From contig NW_026251415.1 of the NCBI RefSeq assembly GCF_025118155.1, positions 124,001 to 188,000 of the forward strand: a stretch of 64,000 nt of DNA, given 5' to 3'. Below are positions 35,456 through 48,235 of this stretch, one piece after another; position 1 is the first letter of the stretch; the number at the start of each line of letters is the position of its first letter. A model generated the notes under the pieces. The model ran no database searches. It saw nothing but the letters and a program-made list of their open reading frames with translations, and was not told where the DNA came from. The position numbers were made by a program, and so were the translations under genes. Source of the DNA: Cokeromyces recurvatus (taxonomy: Eukaryota > Mucoromycota > Mucoromycetes > Mucorales > Mucoraceae).

Positions 35456-36877
35456 ATGTCTGTTGCTGATCACACTGATGACCTTATTGATTACGAGGAA
35501 GAGGATGAACAAACCATCCAAAATGAAACTGCTGCTGCTCAACAAACTGATTCTTTAGCTGCTGATGATGAAGATAAAAAAGACAAAAAAGGTTCCTATG
35601 TCGGTATTCACTCTACTGGTTTCCGTGATTTCTTGTTAAAGCCTGAACTCTTAAGAAGTATCGTTGACTGTGGTTTCGAACATCCTTCTGAAGGTATGAC
35701 GCGTTTTTATTTATTTATTTACTTACTTTTTTAGGTGTTACTTAAACAGAAATGTAAATTAACCAAATCTTGTTTGTATATGCATATATATTTGTATATA
35801 GTTCAACAAGAATGTATTCCTCAATCTATTTTAGGTATGGATGTTCTTTGCCAGGCCAAGTCTGGTATGGGTAAAACAGCTGTCTTTGTTCTTGCTACTC
35901 TTCAACAAATTGAACCTGTAAATGGTGAAGTCTCTGTCATTGTTCTTTGTCATACACGTGAATTAGCTTTCCAGATTAAGAATGAATATGGTCGTTTCTC
36001 AAAGTATTTGCCTGATATCCGCACTGAAGTGTTCTATGGTGGTGTTCCTATGAGTAAAGATGTCGAGATTTTGAAGGATAAGAACAAGTGTCCTCATATC
36101 CTTGTTGGTACTCCCGGTCGTGTTCTAGCTTTAGTTCGTGATAAACATCTCAAATTAGCTAGTGTTAAACACTTTGTTTTAGATGAATGTGATAAAATGT
36201 TGGAACAACTTGATATGCGTCGTGATGTTCAAGATATTTTCCGTGCTACTCCTCACCATAAACAAGTTATGATGTTCTCTGCTACATTAGCAAAGGATAT
36301 GCGTCCTGTTTGTAAGAAGTTCATGCAAAATCCTCTTGAAATCTATGTTGATGATGAAGCCAAATTGACTCTTCACGGTCTTCAACAGTTCTATATTAAA
36401 TTAGATGAAAGAGAAAAGAATCGTAAATTAAACGATCTTTTAGATACTTTGGAATTTAATCAAGTTTGTATTTTTGTTCGTTCTGTTGCTCGTGCTAATG
36501 AATTGAATCGTATCTTGACAGATTGTAACTTCCCAAGTATCTGTATTCACTCTCAAATGAGTCAAGATGAACGTATTAAACGCTATAAATCATTCAAAGA
36601 TTTTGATAAGCGTATTATGGTAGCTACTGATATCTTTGGCCGTGGTATTGATATTGAACGTGTCAATATTGTTATCAATTATGATATGCCTGACAGTGCT
36701 GATACTTACTTGCATAGAGTTGGTCGTGCTGGTCGTTTTGGTACTAAAGGTTTAGGTATTACATTTGTATCTGATGAAAAGGACACCACTGTCTTGAATG
36801 ATGTTCAAAGTAGATTTGAAGTTAACATTGCACCTCTTCCCGAGGAAGTTGACATTAATAGTTACATGACCTCTTAA
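35456..36877 (+). CDS. SUB2: DECD-box RNA helicase SUB2/UAP56
   Basis: A nuclear ATP-dependent RNA helicase used in spliceosome assembly and, in TREX, in mRNA export. Exons are 35456-35693 and 35802-36877; the junction is GAAG|GTATGA...TATAG|TTCAA, giving 437 aa, the usual size. After an acidic N-terminus ([10 protein letters not shown], the conserved UAP56 start) come the Q-motif region ([17 protein letters not shown]), motif [14 protein letters not shown]-equivalent [14 protein letters not shown], the family-specific DECDKM instead of DEAD, SAT, then the second RecA domain with [20 protein letters not shown] and [10 protein letters not shown]. The start is supported by conserved N-terminal residues. 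Codon use is strongly biased to C/T-ending codons, which suggests high expression. Confidence 0.97.
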
Positions 36878-37378
36878 ATCTTTTTAATAATCTTTATAAA
36901 TCATTTTCTATTTTGACAGTTTTTTATATATATACAACATATATTTAACAAATTCATTTGGAAATCTTATATTTTGCTTTTTATGTTTTTTTTATCATAA
37001 TATATTATAAATACATTTCGAACGATTCCATAGTTTTTTTTATTTTATTTTTTTGTTTTGTTTTGTTTTATGACGTACAAGTACAGTCATTTCCTACCAA
37101 TACTATTTCATACATGTTGGAATAAGAAGAAAGTATAAAATTGAAACGATATTTTATATTAAGAAGCTATCTTTCTATGTTTATTGTCGTATGCGTGAAT
37201 TTTATTAGTCAATCATAATATATACATATATTTTTTTTTTACAAGGTAAATTGAGTTTAAAGTTGTTTCTTGACTACGATTGCATTATAAAGCAAATATT
37301 CTTTTTTTTTTTTCTTTTCCATTTTCTTTCTTCTTTTTCATTTTATTTATTTCAACTAAAGCTAGAATAGTTGCTGTT
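36878..37378. other. Intergenic region SUB2 - FUN14 gene
   Basis: About 500 bp of AT-rich DNA holding the SUB2 3' end and the promoter of the next gene. Nothing further can be named. Confidence 0.45.
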
Positions 37379-38285
37379 ATGTTTCGTTTACCGAGAATTG
37401 TTAATACTCATACGTTAAAGGCATGTATTCGTCAACCATCATACTCTGTTAAGAACTTTCAAGTTAAACAGTATTCTATTATGCAAAATGTTCGAAAAGG
37501 TAATAATTTATTTATTTATTCTTAATAAGCATATATATTAATATCGATTTATATACCTCTTTATTTTTTTTTAATATAGAGATGTTTGCTATGCCTAAAA
37601 AATCTATATCTGAGACTAAGCCTATGGGTATAGCGAAAATCATTACATTAGCTGCATTCAGTACAACAACAACTCCTTTGCTCTTTCAAAAGCCTGTACA
37701 ATGTCAAGGTAAAGTTTGAAATAGAAAGGATATAGAATAAAGATCATTTCAAAAAGTACCCAGAGAAGAGAGAGAGAAGAAAGAAAGTAAATAACTCATT
37801 ATATAATAGCTGCTACTTTTGTTAACACTCAACAAGATTATAATATCAAAGAAAACGATAAAATAGCTACTGGATATAAGAACACTTCTCTGATTCATAA
37901 AGGTGAACTTACCTTTGGGACTTTTCTTGGTATTTGTACTGGTTTTTTAATTAAAAAAGTTGGAAAGATTTTTGCAGCATTTGTGGGAACCGGTTTTGTA
38001 TTTTTACAGGTATAAATCAGATATGTTTATTTATTTATGTTTGCTATAATTAAGCCTTTTTTTTCTATATATATAAAGTATTTATCTCAACAAGGTTACG
38101 TTACTATTCATTGGGATCGTTTAGAAGGTGGATATACAAACGCGTTAGATTTAGACAAGAATGGTAAAGTAACTAGACGGGATCTTCAATCAAGATGGCA
38201 AAAGCTTATAAATTTCTTGACAAATAATATACAATTTAAATCTTCTTTCTTGGTTGGATTTTATGCTGGTATTCGTTACGGTTAA
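37379..38285 (+). CDS. FUN14-domain mitochondrial membrane protein (FUNDC1-like)
   Basis: A small protein of the FUN14 family, found in the mitochondrial outer membrane and linked in animals to mitophagy and ER-mitochondria contact. Exons are 37379-37499, 37580-37708, 37810-38009 and 38079-38285, giving 218 aa. The N-terminus is basic and hydroxylated (MFRLPRIVNTHTLKACIRQP), which looks like a mitochondrial presequence. The FUN14 core shows GELTFGTFLGICTGFLIKKV, then a second hydrophobic helix (FAAFVGTGFVFLQYLSQQGY) and the WDRLE block. An EF-hand-like loop (DLDKNGKVTRRDL) separates it from the last hydrophobic segment, FLVGFYAGIRYG, which is the usual C-terminus. No LIR motif was confirmed. 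Confidence 0.9.
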
Positions 38286-38382
38286 AATGTCTGTTTCATT
38301 CAAAATAGTGACTGGTGCTTAATCAAATAAATTGTGGCACTGATTAAGAAAATATGAAAATATATAAATGTGTTCTTTTTTT

Positions 38383-38429
<47 letters not shown>

Positions 38430-38469
38430 TATATATATATCTTCTTTCCAGTTTTTTCAATAAAGTTCA

Positions 38470-38997
38470 ATGGAAAATCCTTTTTATGCTGCTAATATTA
38501 AAACATTAAAAGAGATTTTTCCTTCTATAGATGTAACAGTGATAAATGATATTTTATGGTCTGTTAAGGGTGATGTCAACAGAGCATTTGAATCACTTTT
38601 AGCAATTAACTCATCCGGGAATGTTAATAGAATAGAAAGTAATTCACAATCATCATCACCACAATTACCGCCTCGAACTAGTAGAGTACATATTTACTAC
38701 AAGAAAGTTTTATAGTTTAGTTTACTCATGCTGTGTACCTATTTTTATTTTATTTTTTATCTATAGTTATCAGGCAATAATACCAAATTAACTACTACAG
38801 AAATCAACAGAACAAATTCACTAAATGTATGATACACAATACTTGATCATAACGTTCATGCATCAATATGTTTTTTTTTTTCTTTTAGACTAATTCGAGG
38901 ACTTCATTAACTTTTCGCGAAGAATTAGCTCAATGGCGTCGAGATCTTCAAGAAGAAAGTAATAGGCGAAAAGCTGCTAGGAATGCCTCAGTTTCAA

Positions 38998-39038
<41 letters not shown>

Positions 39039-40016
39039 TTTCTAAAATTTTTATTTTAATTTATCATGAAAATATAGGCAGATTAAGCAGGCCTTATATT
39101 CGAGGTATAGAAATACATTCGTGCTCTTATAATAAAAAGTTTCTTATCAAATATTACATTTTTTTTTATTATTATTATAGAGCAAAATTCAACTTATAGC
39201 AACAATAGCAGAATATTACATAATCACGGTAAACCTATTGTAAAAAGTATTCTTAAAAGGAACTCCTTTTGTACTAACTACAAATTATTTTTATTCATAT
39301 TAGAAGCAGCCAATAACGTTCAACAGTAAGTCTATAATTTAAAATTGATTATAGTGCATTAGACCGATGTTTTACTATTTGAATTGTATCAATCGTTTTT
39401 TTTTCCTCTAAAATAAGAAGTAGTTCAACCACTAATATCTCCCAGCCTAATAACTTACCCAGTGTAGGCGATCGAATGCATAGTAAGTTATTAATCCGTT
39501 ATAATCTTTATTTTATTTTATTTTTTTTTAAATATGACTTTGACATAACAACTTTTAAATCAGATCGAAGTAACAGCTATTCAATGACAAGGACACTGTC
39601 GGAACCCAATAATCATAATTCAGTTAGAAATGACTGTCCTCCTCCATTACCAAGAAGGCAAACCATTAATAGTTTAAGTAATATTTTTTAGTTGTATATT
39701 TTGTGTATAATTATCACTCATATCCACCATTATATGTAGTGAATACAAATCTACCTTCCACAACTTCATTTTCACCATCTCAAGAACAAGAAACAGTAAT
39801 ACCTCCAATAAACCCAAATTATAGAGAGCCCGCAGGTAATATACATATATATCTATATACATACATACATATGGAGTATACAAACAATTGACTTGTACTT
39901 TTCAAAACTCACTAGAAAATGAAGTGCTAATTAATCCTTTTGAAGAACAGGATCTTCCGCCTCCTGCTTATACTGAAATTTCAAATGATACTATTTTAAC
40001 ACTGAATAATGAATAA
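38470..40016 (+). CDS. CUE-domain protein with C-terminal PPxY motif
   Basis: A ubiquitin-binding adaptor candidate. I read ten short exons: 38470-38685, 38767-38826, 38889-38997, 39078-39104, 39181-39228, 39304-39325, 39418-39482, 39564-39677, 39740-39835 and 39916-40016. All are in phase, giving 285 aa. Residues about 9-48 form a CUE domain (LKEIFPSIDVTVINDILW with the Met/Phe-Pro hallmark as IFP, then GDVNRAFESLL). The rest is Ser/Asn/Pro-rich and disordered, with Pro stretches (PQLPPR, CPPPLPRR) that could bind SH3 domains. The C-terminus has DLPPPAYTEI, a PPxY motif of the kind bound by WW domains of Rsp5/NEDD4 E3 ligases. The 22- and 27-nt exons depend on phase and splice-site fit. A GT microsatellite (39000-39033) starts at a donor site. 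Confidence 0.78.
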
Positions 40017-40025
40017 TGAACAGTA

Positions 40026-40069
<44 letters not shown>

Positions 40070-40153
40070 CAATAAGTATTATTTTCTTTCTTTCTTTCTT
40101 TATTTATTTTTTGTAAATGTAATAGTAAATGAGATATTATACACATGCAGTTG

Positions 40154-40184
<31 letters not shown>

Positions 40185-40193
40185 CTTAAGAAA

Positions 40194-43100
40194 TTATAAA
40201 TCATGAAAGTCTTTTCCAGTAATAGTTCTTTTCACATAACCAGCACGAATGACCCAATCACCAAAAGGTTCACCTTCATTTCTTTCTAAAGCATATTGTT
40301 TAATTAAGGGACCCACCTCTTTCAAAATACCTTCCTCCTGTAGATTTTCACGATAAAGCTTGTTTAGACGCTCACCCTTAGGACTACCGCCTAAATACAT
40401 ATTATAGGTGTTAGGAGCCTTTCCAACAAACGCAAGCTCAGCTAAATAAGGACGTGCACAACCATTTGGACAACCTGTCATACGGACAACAATCGAGTCT
40501 TCACGAAGGCCAGCTTCTTCCATCAATTCTTCGAGCTTTGTAATCAGTTGAGGTAAATAACGTTCAGATTCAGCCATAGCCAAACCACACGTTGGAAGCG
40601 CTACACAGGCCATAGAAGTTTTACGAATACCACTGAAAGGGAAATTATCCAACTTATATCTTGCCAAATGGGCCTTAGTCTTCTCAAGGTCGACCTCTGG
40701 TACATTACAGATAACCAAATGTTGATTAGGTGTTAAACGGAATCCACCTTTATGAAATTTAGCAAGCTCACGTAAACCAGTTTTACAAAGGAAATCAGGA
40801 GTATCCCTAACACGACCATTTTCAATGAACATTGTAAAGTTCCATGTATCGCCAACTCCTTTCGTCCAACCATAACAGTCAGTATTGTTTTCAAAATAAA
40901 AGGGTCTTGCTTCTTCAAACCTGACACCACTACGTTCTTCAATCTCCTTCTTAATGAAGTCAACACCAAGGTCGTCAATCGTATACTTGAAACGGGCATG
41001 TTTACGATTTACACGGTCACCATAATCACGTTGAGTAAGAACAACAGCTTCTGCTACCTTAGTTGCAGCTTCAGCAGGGATATAGCCAATAAGTGTAGCA
41101 GGGCGAGGATAAGTCTTGTTGTTACCATGTGTCTGACCCATACCACCACCAATAACAACATTATATCCAATGACTCTTTTAGTATCTTTATCTACAATAG
41201 CGATAAAGCCAAGATCATGAGCATAGACATCTACATCATTATTCGGAGGAACAGCAACAACAATCTTGAATTTTCTTGGTAAATAAGAAGGACCATAAAG
41301 GGGTTCAAAGTCTTGCACAGCATGCCCAGCGACCATGCTGTTATCTAACCAAATTTCATGATAGGCATTTGTTTTAGGAGCAAGTAGGTCCTTTAATTCC
41401 ATGACAAATGATTGAACTTGCTCATGTATTTCAGGAATTTCAGTAATAGTAGTGCTCATGATATTACGATTCACATCACCACAGGCAGCCAGAGTTGAAA
41501 GTAAAGCCTTATTAATTTTTCGAATAGTGGTTCGTAAATTTTTCTTTAAAATACCGTGGAGCTGATACGTTTGACGAGTAGTTAACTTCATTGTTTTATT
41601 ACCATACTTTTCTGAAAGTTCATCCATAACAAGCCATTGTTTAGATGTAGAGACGCCACCTGGAGTACGAACACGGACGAGGAAACTGTAGGCCCTTTCA
41701 AGTCCTAGTCTCTTACGTTCTTCTCGTAAATCACGATCATCTTGAACATAGGCTCCATGAAATTTCAATAACTTTTGAGTTATTTCAGTGACACCACCCG
41801 TAGAATTATCTACCAATTCTTGAGCAATATTACCACGAAGATAATTGGAATCAATCTTCATTTGATTATCGGTATAGACAGGTTCTTCATCACCTTCATT
41901 CATATCCTTAATACCAAGTGCCTTCCAAAGTTCAGGTTGCCAAGCTGCTAGACCAGTTTCAAAGCCATCCTCGTCTTGATCATCACCTAAACCCAAGGCA
42001 ACAAATCTTGTTGCACCTAAATTCTCAAATTTAGCATCCAAAAGTTTACTTGGACGATTATAGAAAATAGAATCTTCTTCACGAGGCCAATAATGACTGT
42101 CACCCAAACCAAAGACAGTATAACGAAGATCAGAGAGGTTAATGTCACCAACAACTAATCCATTCAAGGCCTTCCAGAATTCACGAGCATTAGATGGCAT
42201 CTCTCCTTGACCCGCAGTGGAACAGACGATAACAAGGTTAGTTTCATTAGCAAGTTCCTGAATATCTCCATAATCATCCATAGCCATTAGCGTGACTTGA
42301 AGCCCTTTTGATTTAGCACGAGTAGCAATCTTCTTCGCGACTCCTTCAGCATTACCATTATCAGAACCAAAAAGAACAGTAATAGGAGGCCCATTATCAG
42401 AACCCATACCAGATAACAAACGAGCATAGTCATCACGAGCCTTCTTTTTCAATTCATCATGACGTTTTTTGATATCCTTTTCATTAATAAAAATATATAT
42501 TTATATCAGTTAAATAATCATTTTACAATTCCTATAATAATAACTTACAGATTCTAAAGAACTAACAAGAACATTTGAAATATCAGGATGACTTGAACTT
42601 AATTGAGTAAGAAGGTTTTCACGAGCCAAAAATTCTTCAAGTTGTTTCTTAATACATTGAGAATCTAAAGTAAATACTTCTTGACCTGTCTTTTCCAAAG
42701 CAGGATTCCAACGATATAATGGCCAAGATCCATTATCAACACAGATCTTAGTTTCCTTCAAGGAAGCAATAGGATTTATTTCTGTATCAGAGAATTGAGG
42801 TAAATAGGCAAGCACGATAGAGGGTCCCTGATAGGCATCAGCTTCCATAAGAGCCTGTAAGACACCGGTATAAGAAGCATACAAGGCAACAGAGGCAACA
42901 TAGATGTTACCAAAGTTCATAGCATAGAGACCAATGTCTTTCTTGCGCTTCTCTCGTTCAACTTCGCTTGAATAAGGCGTTGTATCCACAATTAAAAGAT
43001 TCATGTTTTCTCCAGAAGTGATTACATGTTGGATACCAGATTGACCGAAATCATAAGCCCAAGAATCAGAACCAATAAGCCAATTTGAAGTGGTATACAA

Positions 43101-45173
43101 AAGATTTCTCTTATTCAAGATGGTTTGAGCAATAGATGATTCATTCACAATTGGTGTCAATACCTTGATAACCAAATCAGAAGCCTCTTGTACCTTTTGA
43201 ACCTTGGATTGAGGAGAATTAACTTGAAGAAGCCATTGGGAAAAAATTTTGACAATATCTAAAGGAAGATCTCCATTATGAATGGCATCCATCACATAGT
43301 CAACTAATCGGGTACGTTCTTGAATTTGATTCAACAGACGACCATATCCAAACTCAGGCGTAGCAGAATTAGGAAGAAGGTCATCAGGTGACCAGATAGA
43401 GAGGGACCTGTAAGCATTAGCAATAACCAAGCGAGAACCAAAGACTTGATCAAGCATCTTAAGATAAGGTTCTTCAATAGATATAGTCACATGAGTTTTT
43501 TTATCTGGAGAGGTAAGACTTTCTTCAACATAAGAAAAGCTTTGTTCATTAGCCCAGGAATCAGGTACACGGATTGTTGAGAACTTGCCATGCCTAATTA
43601 CATCCGATAAACTATTACTTTTGAAAAATAAGTGAATATCTTCAACTAAAAGAAGATTAGCTTGCATTTCATATGCTGCCTTCTTGACACCAGCCGGAAG
43701 AGAAGAGACATCACGTTCCACAATAATAAAACCTTCATGAATTAAGGATTTGATAGCTTCAACAGCAGCCTTTTCATCATGTTTATTTAAATGAGAAGAA
43801 GTTAAAACAACAGCATCAGCAATCTGAATTAAAGAAGGTAATAGGGAGCCAGATTCTAAATTAGCGAGGCGGACATGAGTACTAGATCCAACAGTATATA
43901 ACTGAATCATTTTCTTTCCAACTTGACGAGAAACAAAGGACATAGCGAGTGAAGAGCTTCCGATAAAGATAGCTTGTTCAGTCAACTGAGGTAAAACCTG
44001 TAGTGATTTATTGAAATCAGTAGAGAGAGAAGAGACTTCAAAATAACGACTCAAGCTACCAGAGACTAAGCCATTCACAATAGAGCAAACGGATTCAGGA
44101 GTAAAATCATTATCATGAACACCATATTGGCCACTAACAAAATCTACATTTTCTTTTTCTACTGATTGATATGTAGCAACAATATCTAAAAAGAGCGGGT
44201 TCCAAGTGGATGTATAATCATCCGTAGGCTCAAGAACAGCAATACGTTGGACTGTATCAGGTAATGAGTTCAGGAGGGCTCTGCTAGACCAAGGACGATA
44301 GAGACGAATTTTTAAAGAACCTACTTTTAGTTTAGGATCAAGCTGACTCAAAGCCTTTAGAGTTTGTTCAACAACAGTAGCACCTGCACCCATGGAGACA
44401 ATAACAAAATTAGCTTCAGGATGGCCAGAGTATTCCAAAGGAGCATAAGATCTTCCAGTCATTTTTGTTACCTCACTAGCTATTCTTTCATATACTGTAT
44501 AGAGATCCTCTTCTTTGACTTTCTTTTCGTCTTCTTCTGTGCTTACATTGGCTTTATATTGAAGATAGGTAGACTGTTGAAACAGAGATGGTAAAGATTT
44601 GTTTTTGATCTTTTCATCCACTAATTCTTTAGGAATAAGTTTGAGTAAAGTTTCATTGTCAAGTGTTTGAATGGAAGTATATTCTTGAGAAATTCTTTTG
44701 CTATCAAAGAAGTGTAAAAATGGTGTAGCTGTCAAAAGTGAAACCAATTGTGCAACTAAAGATAAATCATAAGTTTCTTGAACAGTAGAAGAACTTAAGA
44801 GAGCTAAACCACTTTGCCTCACTGACATAATTTGAGTAAAATCAGCAAATACAGAGGAGCTTGCAGAATGTTCAGCAGCTACATGAAGAACCACACTTGA
44901 ATTGTCATTAGCCAATTTATACAAATAAGGAATGGCAGCTAATAAAGACTGAGAAGACAATAAAGCTGTTGTAACTTGTCGATCCGCAATTGAAGTAACA
45001 ACTTGAGATAAAGGATCATTGAAAGGATCAAGTTGGATGACTTTAACTTCTTGATCCCACAAGTTTGTCTGAGTGATTAGTGAGATTTCAGAATTGTCGC
45101 ATGCATAAACATGTTCATTTAATGTTTGAGCAAGACTTGACACTGCCTCTCTTCCATTTAGAACTCTGAACAT
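40194..45173 (-). CDS. MET5: Assimilatory sulfite reductase hemoprotein (beta) subunit
   Basis: This subunit reduces sulfite to sulfide in sulfur assimilation, with Met10 as the flavoprotein partner. Two exons, 42549-45173 and 40194-42476, join in phase 0 (LVSSLES|DIKKRHDELKKK) to 1635 aa. That is longer than yeast Met5 (about 1440 aa), mainly in the N-terminal half. Residues 1 to about 870 are a pyruvate:ferredoxin-oxidoreductase-like region without its own cofactor cysteines. A flavodoxin-like domain starts near 907 (ITVLFGSDNGNAEGVAKKIA). The SiR/NiR repeats follow (RTPGGVSTSKQWL, KLTTRQTYQLHG, GFRLTPNQHLVI). The siroheme/4Fe-4S cysteines are visible in ACVALPTCGLA and MTGCPNGCARP. It converges on the CUE gene with a 177-bp gap rich in poly(A)/(T). 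Confidence 0.95.
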
Positions 45174-45577
45174 ACCTGACTCTAGTAAGTTTAATTATAT
45201 TTGATATAAAAGAATTAGAAAAACTGTGTATGAAAACTTATTAATGAAAGTAAAGCATTAAATATATTCATACATATAAGTATATTTATATGTATATAAA
45301 TATATATAAAACTGATTATATAAGTAAAACAGGGAAAAAAAAATTGATTTTGACAAAAACTGGAGTTGTAGCACACAATTTTCAAGATAAACTATTGGCT
45401 GATGAACCCTTCTTCTCAGTTTAATTGAGCTCCTGGAAAACCATTAGCAAATGAAAAAAAAATATATATATATAACGGTCTGACTTTTTATTAACAAAAT
45501 ATACATAGTCTAAGTAAAAAAAAAAAAAAAAAAAAGAGAAAAAAATTAACGTATTATGGTAACTGATGGTGGGAATA
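45174..45577. other. MET5 upstream region / 3' flank of the coiled-coil gene
   Basis: About 400 bp of AT-rich DNA with TA repeats and an A tract at 45518-45535. It should hold the MET5 promoter; no site can be named with confidence. Confidence 0.5.
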
Positions 45578-47632
45578 TTATTTCCTTGTTTTTACATATT
45601 TGGTATTATTCTTCCATGAATTATTTAACATAATACAATCATCCTTAATACTATTAGGTTTGTTAAAAGTTTCCTTTTTGGGAAGTTGGTTGCCATTTGG
45701 GATCTTCACAATATATTTAAAGGGGCGACCGTTAATCTCGGTTGTAAATGATAAAAATCCATTTGATACAACATAAGCCGGTTCTGTTGACAGATTAGAA
45801 GTAGCAGTGTCAAGAGTGTTTTTCTTTTGCTTTGCTGGGTAATTTTGATCTGCTTGTATTGTTACTTTATTCGTCATCATCTTTTGATATTTATTAATTT
45901 CCAACTGTAAATATTCTAACTGAATTCTATTGACACTTATTGCCTGTTTCAATTGACGAATTTCTTCGTCTTTTTCAGTCATTGATTGATTTAAATTATA
46001 GATTTTAATTTTATCATCCGACGACGACTCTAATTTTAAGCGAAGATTAAAATATTTAGATTGTAATTCTTCGTATTTTTCTGCCCATTCCTCGGTTATT
46101 TTCTTTATTTCATCCTCTGATTCCATCATATCAGCCCAATTACTAATAGATTGTGATTTTTGATTATCAACAGTGGAATCATGATGATGACAATTTGTAA
46201 TATTTTTTGCTGTTGAATGATGATCCTTTTCTTGTTTGTTACTATGGATAAGTGATTCTGTATCTATATGCTTGCATCCAAGTTGTTTTAATTCAATATT
46301 TTGCTTTTTTATTATTTCTTCATAAGTACATGTCCTTTTACTTAGTTCTTTTAACTGCTTTTTTAATTGTTTATTTTGAATTTCAAGAGACATGATTTTA
46401 TTAGCTTGATCACTTGGCTTGGTGATCTGTTCTTCTATATTATGTTGCTTATGTTCCAAGTCAAATAACGGTTGTCGAACTTGATCATGCTTTGTTTTAG
46501 ACAAATTTGATCCATTTTCTAGAATAAACATATTACTTTCTTCTAAAGTAACGCTCTTGGTTGAGGAACAAAGTGAAGGAGAATGAGTGGATTCCAACAT
46601 AAAGTTTCTTTGAATATCTGCTTGTGTTTCTATCAGTCGTTCCGTGATAGTTTCAGTAAAGCTTATCATCTCCTTTCTTTGCTCTTCCCAAATTCGACGC
46701 GCATCCAAATGACTTTCTGATATTTTCCAAGTAATCTGGGCAAGATGTGCTTTCATAAGATCGTCCATTTTATGAAGTAGTCCATATTCAATACGTTTAC
46801 TATTCACATCTTCATTTTCTTCTTGAATTGTTAATCTATTCTCTTCATCTCGCTCATGTGATGTATGCGGTGCAAGTGAATATGATAAAGAATTTGATGG
46901 TAGCTAAATATATAGGAAGAGTAAGATGCGGAAGGAAAAAGATAGGTTATCGATCAATCAACATATGTTATTATTCTTACATACAGTAGAAACTTCACTT
47001 AATTTCCTTAACACCATAAATCTTGGGCTAACAGCACTATGATTATTGTTATTATTATCTTTTGAACAACCATCAATCATAGATAATGCTTTTCTCTCTT
47101 TCTTTGATGACAAAAATAGAGAAGTTGAAGCATCCATTGTGTTTTTTGAAAGCCTATGTGCTTTAAAGGAACGTGAAGGAGGACATAGAGCATTAAATGA
47201 ATTCATTTCTTGTGATGAACAATGTTCACTAAACGAATATTTTCTTTCACGAGAATTGTTTTCTAATACAGTTTTTAAATATCCTAAAATAAATAAATAA
47301 ATGTGTGTTTGTAAAGACAAATTTTTGATTGAAGATACCTTGTCTATGAACTTCATCATCTTCAAAAATCGGTGTGGTTGGATGACAGCTAATGTCTAAA
47401 GAATAATCCATTCTTTTTATGTTCAGTTCTTGTGAATTCTATTAAACAATACAATGGCAATATATATTATAATAAGTTGAATGGAATACATTATGCATCT
47501 GAATGATGGATCTACCTCATTTGTTAACGTTAAACCATTATCTTCTTTTTTGTCATTTTTATTTTTTGTATATGATAAATCATTGGATTTCTTATTATGA
47601 ACATAAGAAAGAAAAAAAAATAAGTTGTTTGT

Positions 47633-47666
<34 letters not shown>

Positions 47667-47733
47667 ATTCGTTCAAAACACTAACCAAATTGGGAACTTT
47701 AATGTTAGGTATTTCATTACTTTTGACAATCAT
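45578..47733 (-). CDS. Coiled-coil protein of unknown function
   Basis: I do not recognise this family. Exons are 47686-47733, 47516-47590, 47339-47438, 46985-47283 and 45578-46903, joining in phase to 615 aa. The start (MIVKSNEIPNIKVPNL) is the only ATG with an open frame leading into exon 2. Residues 1-185 are Ser/Asn/Lys-rich and probably disordered. From about residue 185 a long hydrophilic helical region follows, with heptad-like stretches (HKMDDLMKAHLAQITWKI, KIMSLEIQNKQLKKQLKEL, KITEEWAEKYEELQSKYFNL, EEIRQLKQAISVNRIQLEYL). The last 100 residues are basic and include a possible small fold (VVSNGFLSFTTEINGRPFKY). No membrane segment or signal peptide. A cytoskeletal, spindle-pole or polarity role would be a guess. 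Confidence 0.72.
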
Positions 47734-48100
47734 TCGTGACGTCTTTTGATAAATTAAAATGATGTTTTAACGAGTTGATTTTAGGAGTTAAAGTAAATTA
47801 TTTTTAAGGTGAATAAACCAAATATATAATATTATTAAATCAAAAAGAACAAGAAGAACACATATAATATAACATCCCATTATTTTTTTTTTATTTTGTG
47901 TTCTTATTAAAAGTTATTTTCTTAGTTTCAAAAAAAAAATGGTAGATCAACAATAATAAGAATTACTATGGTTACACGCCTTATAAATCGTTATTTTGTA
48001 GCAATAGAAAACGTGGTTGCTAGATTGAGTTGTACATAATTTAAATTAGTTATCATATACTGTATTTTTCGAAATTATTCGCGCACTTTTTAAAAATACT
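47734..48100. other. Upstream region of the coiled-coil gene
   Basis: AT-rich promoter-side DNA with short poly(T) and poly(A) runs. No gene seen. Confidence 0.4.
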
Positions 48101-48213
48101 TTCAAGCACTAACCAAAATAAATTTTAAGCACTTGTCCAAAATAAATTCAAGTACTTGACAAAATAAATTTCAAGCATTATTAAAAAAAAAATCGAGCAC
48201 TAACGGAATAAAA
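48101..48213. repeat. Short tandem repeat beside a transposase relic
   Basis: Three good and one worn copy of a roughly 23-nt unit of the form TTCAAGCACTNNCCAAAATAAA stand in a row (starting near 48101, 48123 and 48147, with a decayed copy and an inverted-looking GAGCACTAACGGAATAAAA at 48194). They lie just outside the transposase fragment at 48236, in the position expected for subterminal repeats of a DNA transposon. Confidence 0.7.
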
Positions 48214-48235
48214 ATTGATGCATAAGATATCTTCA

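Noticed and set aside
45217..45230. AAACTGTG resembling a Met31/Met32 site upstream of MET5
   Set aside because: An 8-bp match in AT-rich DNA, with no evidence that this factor family controls the gene here.
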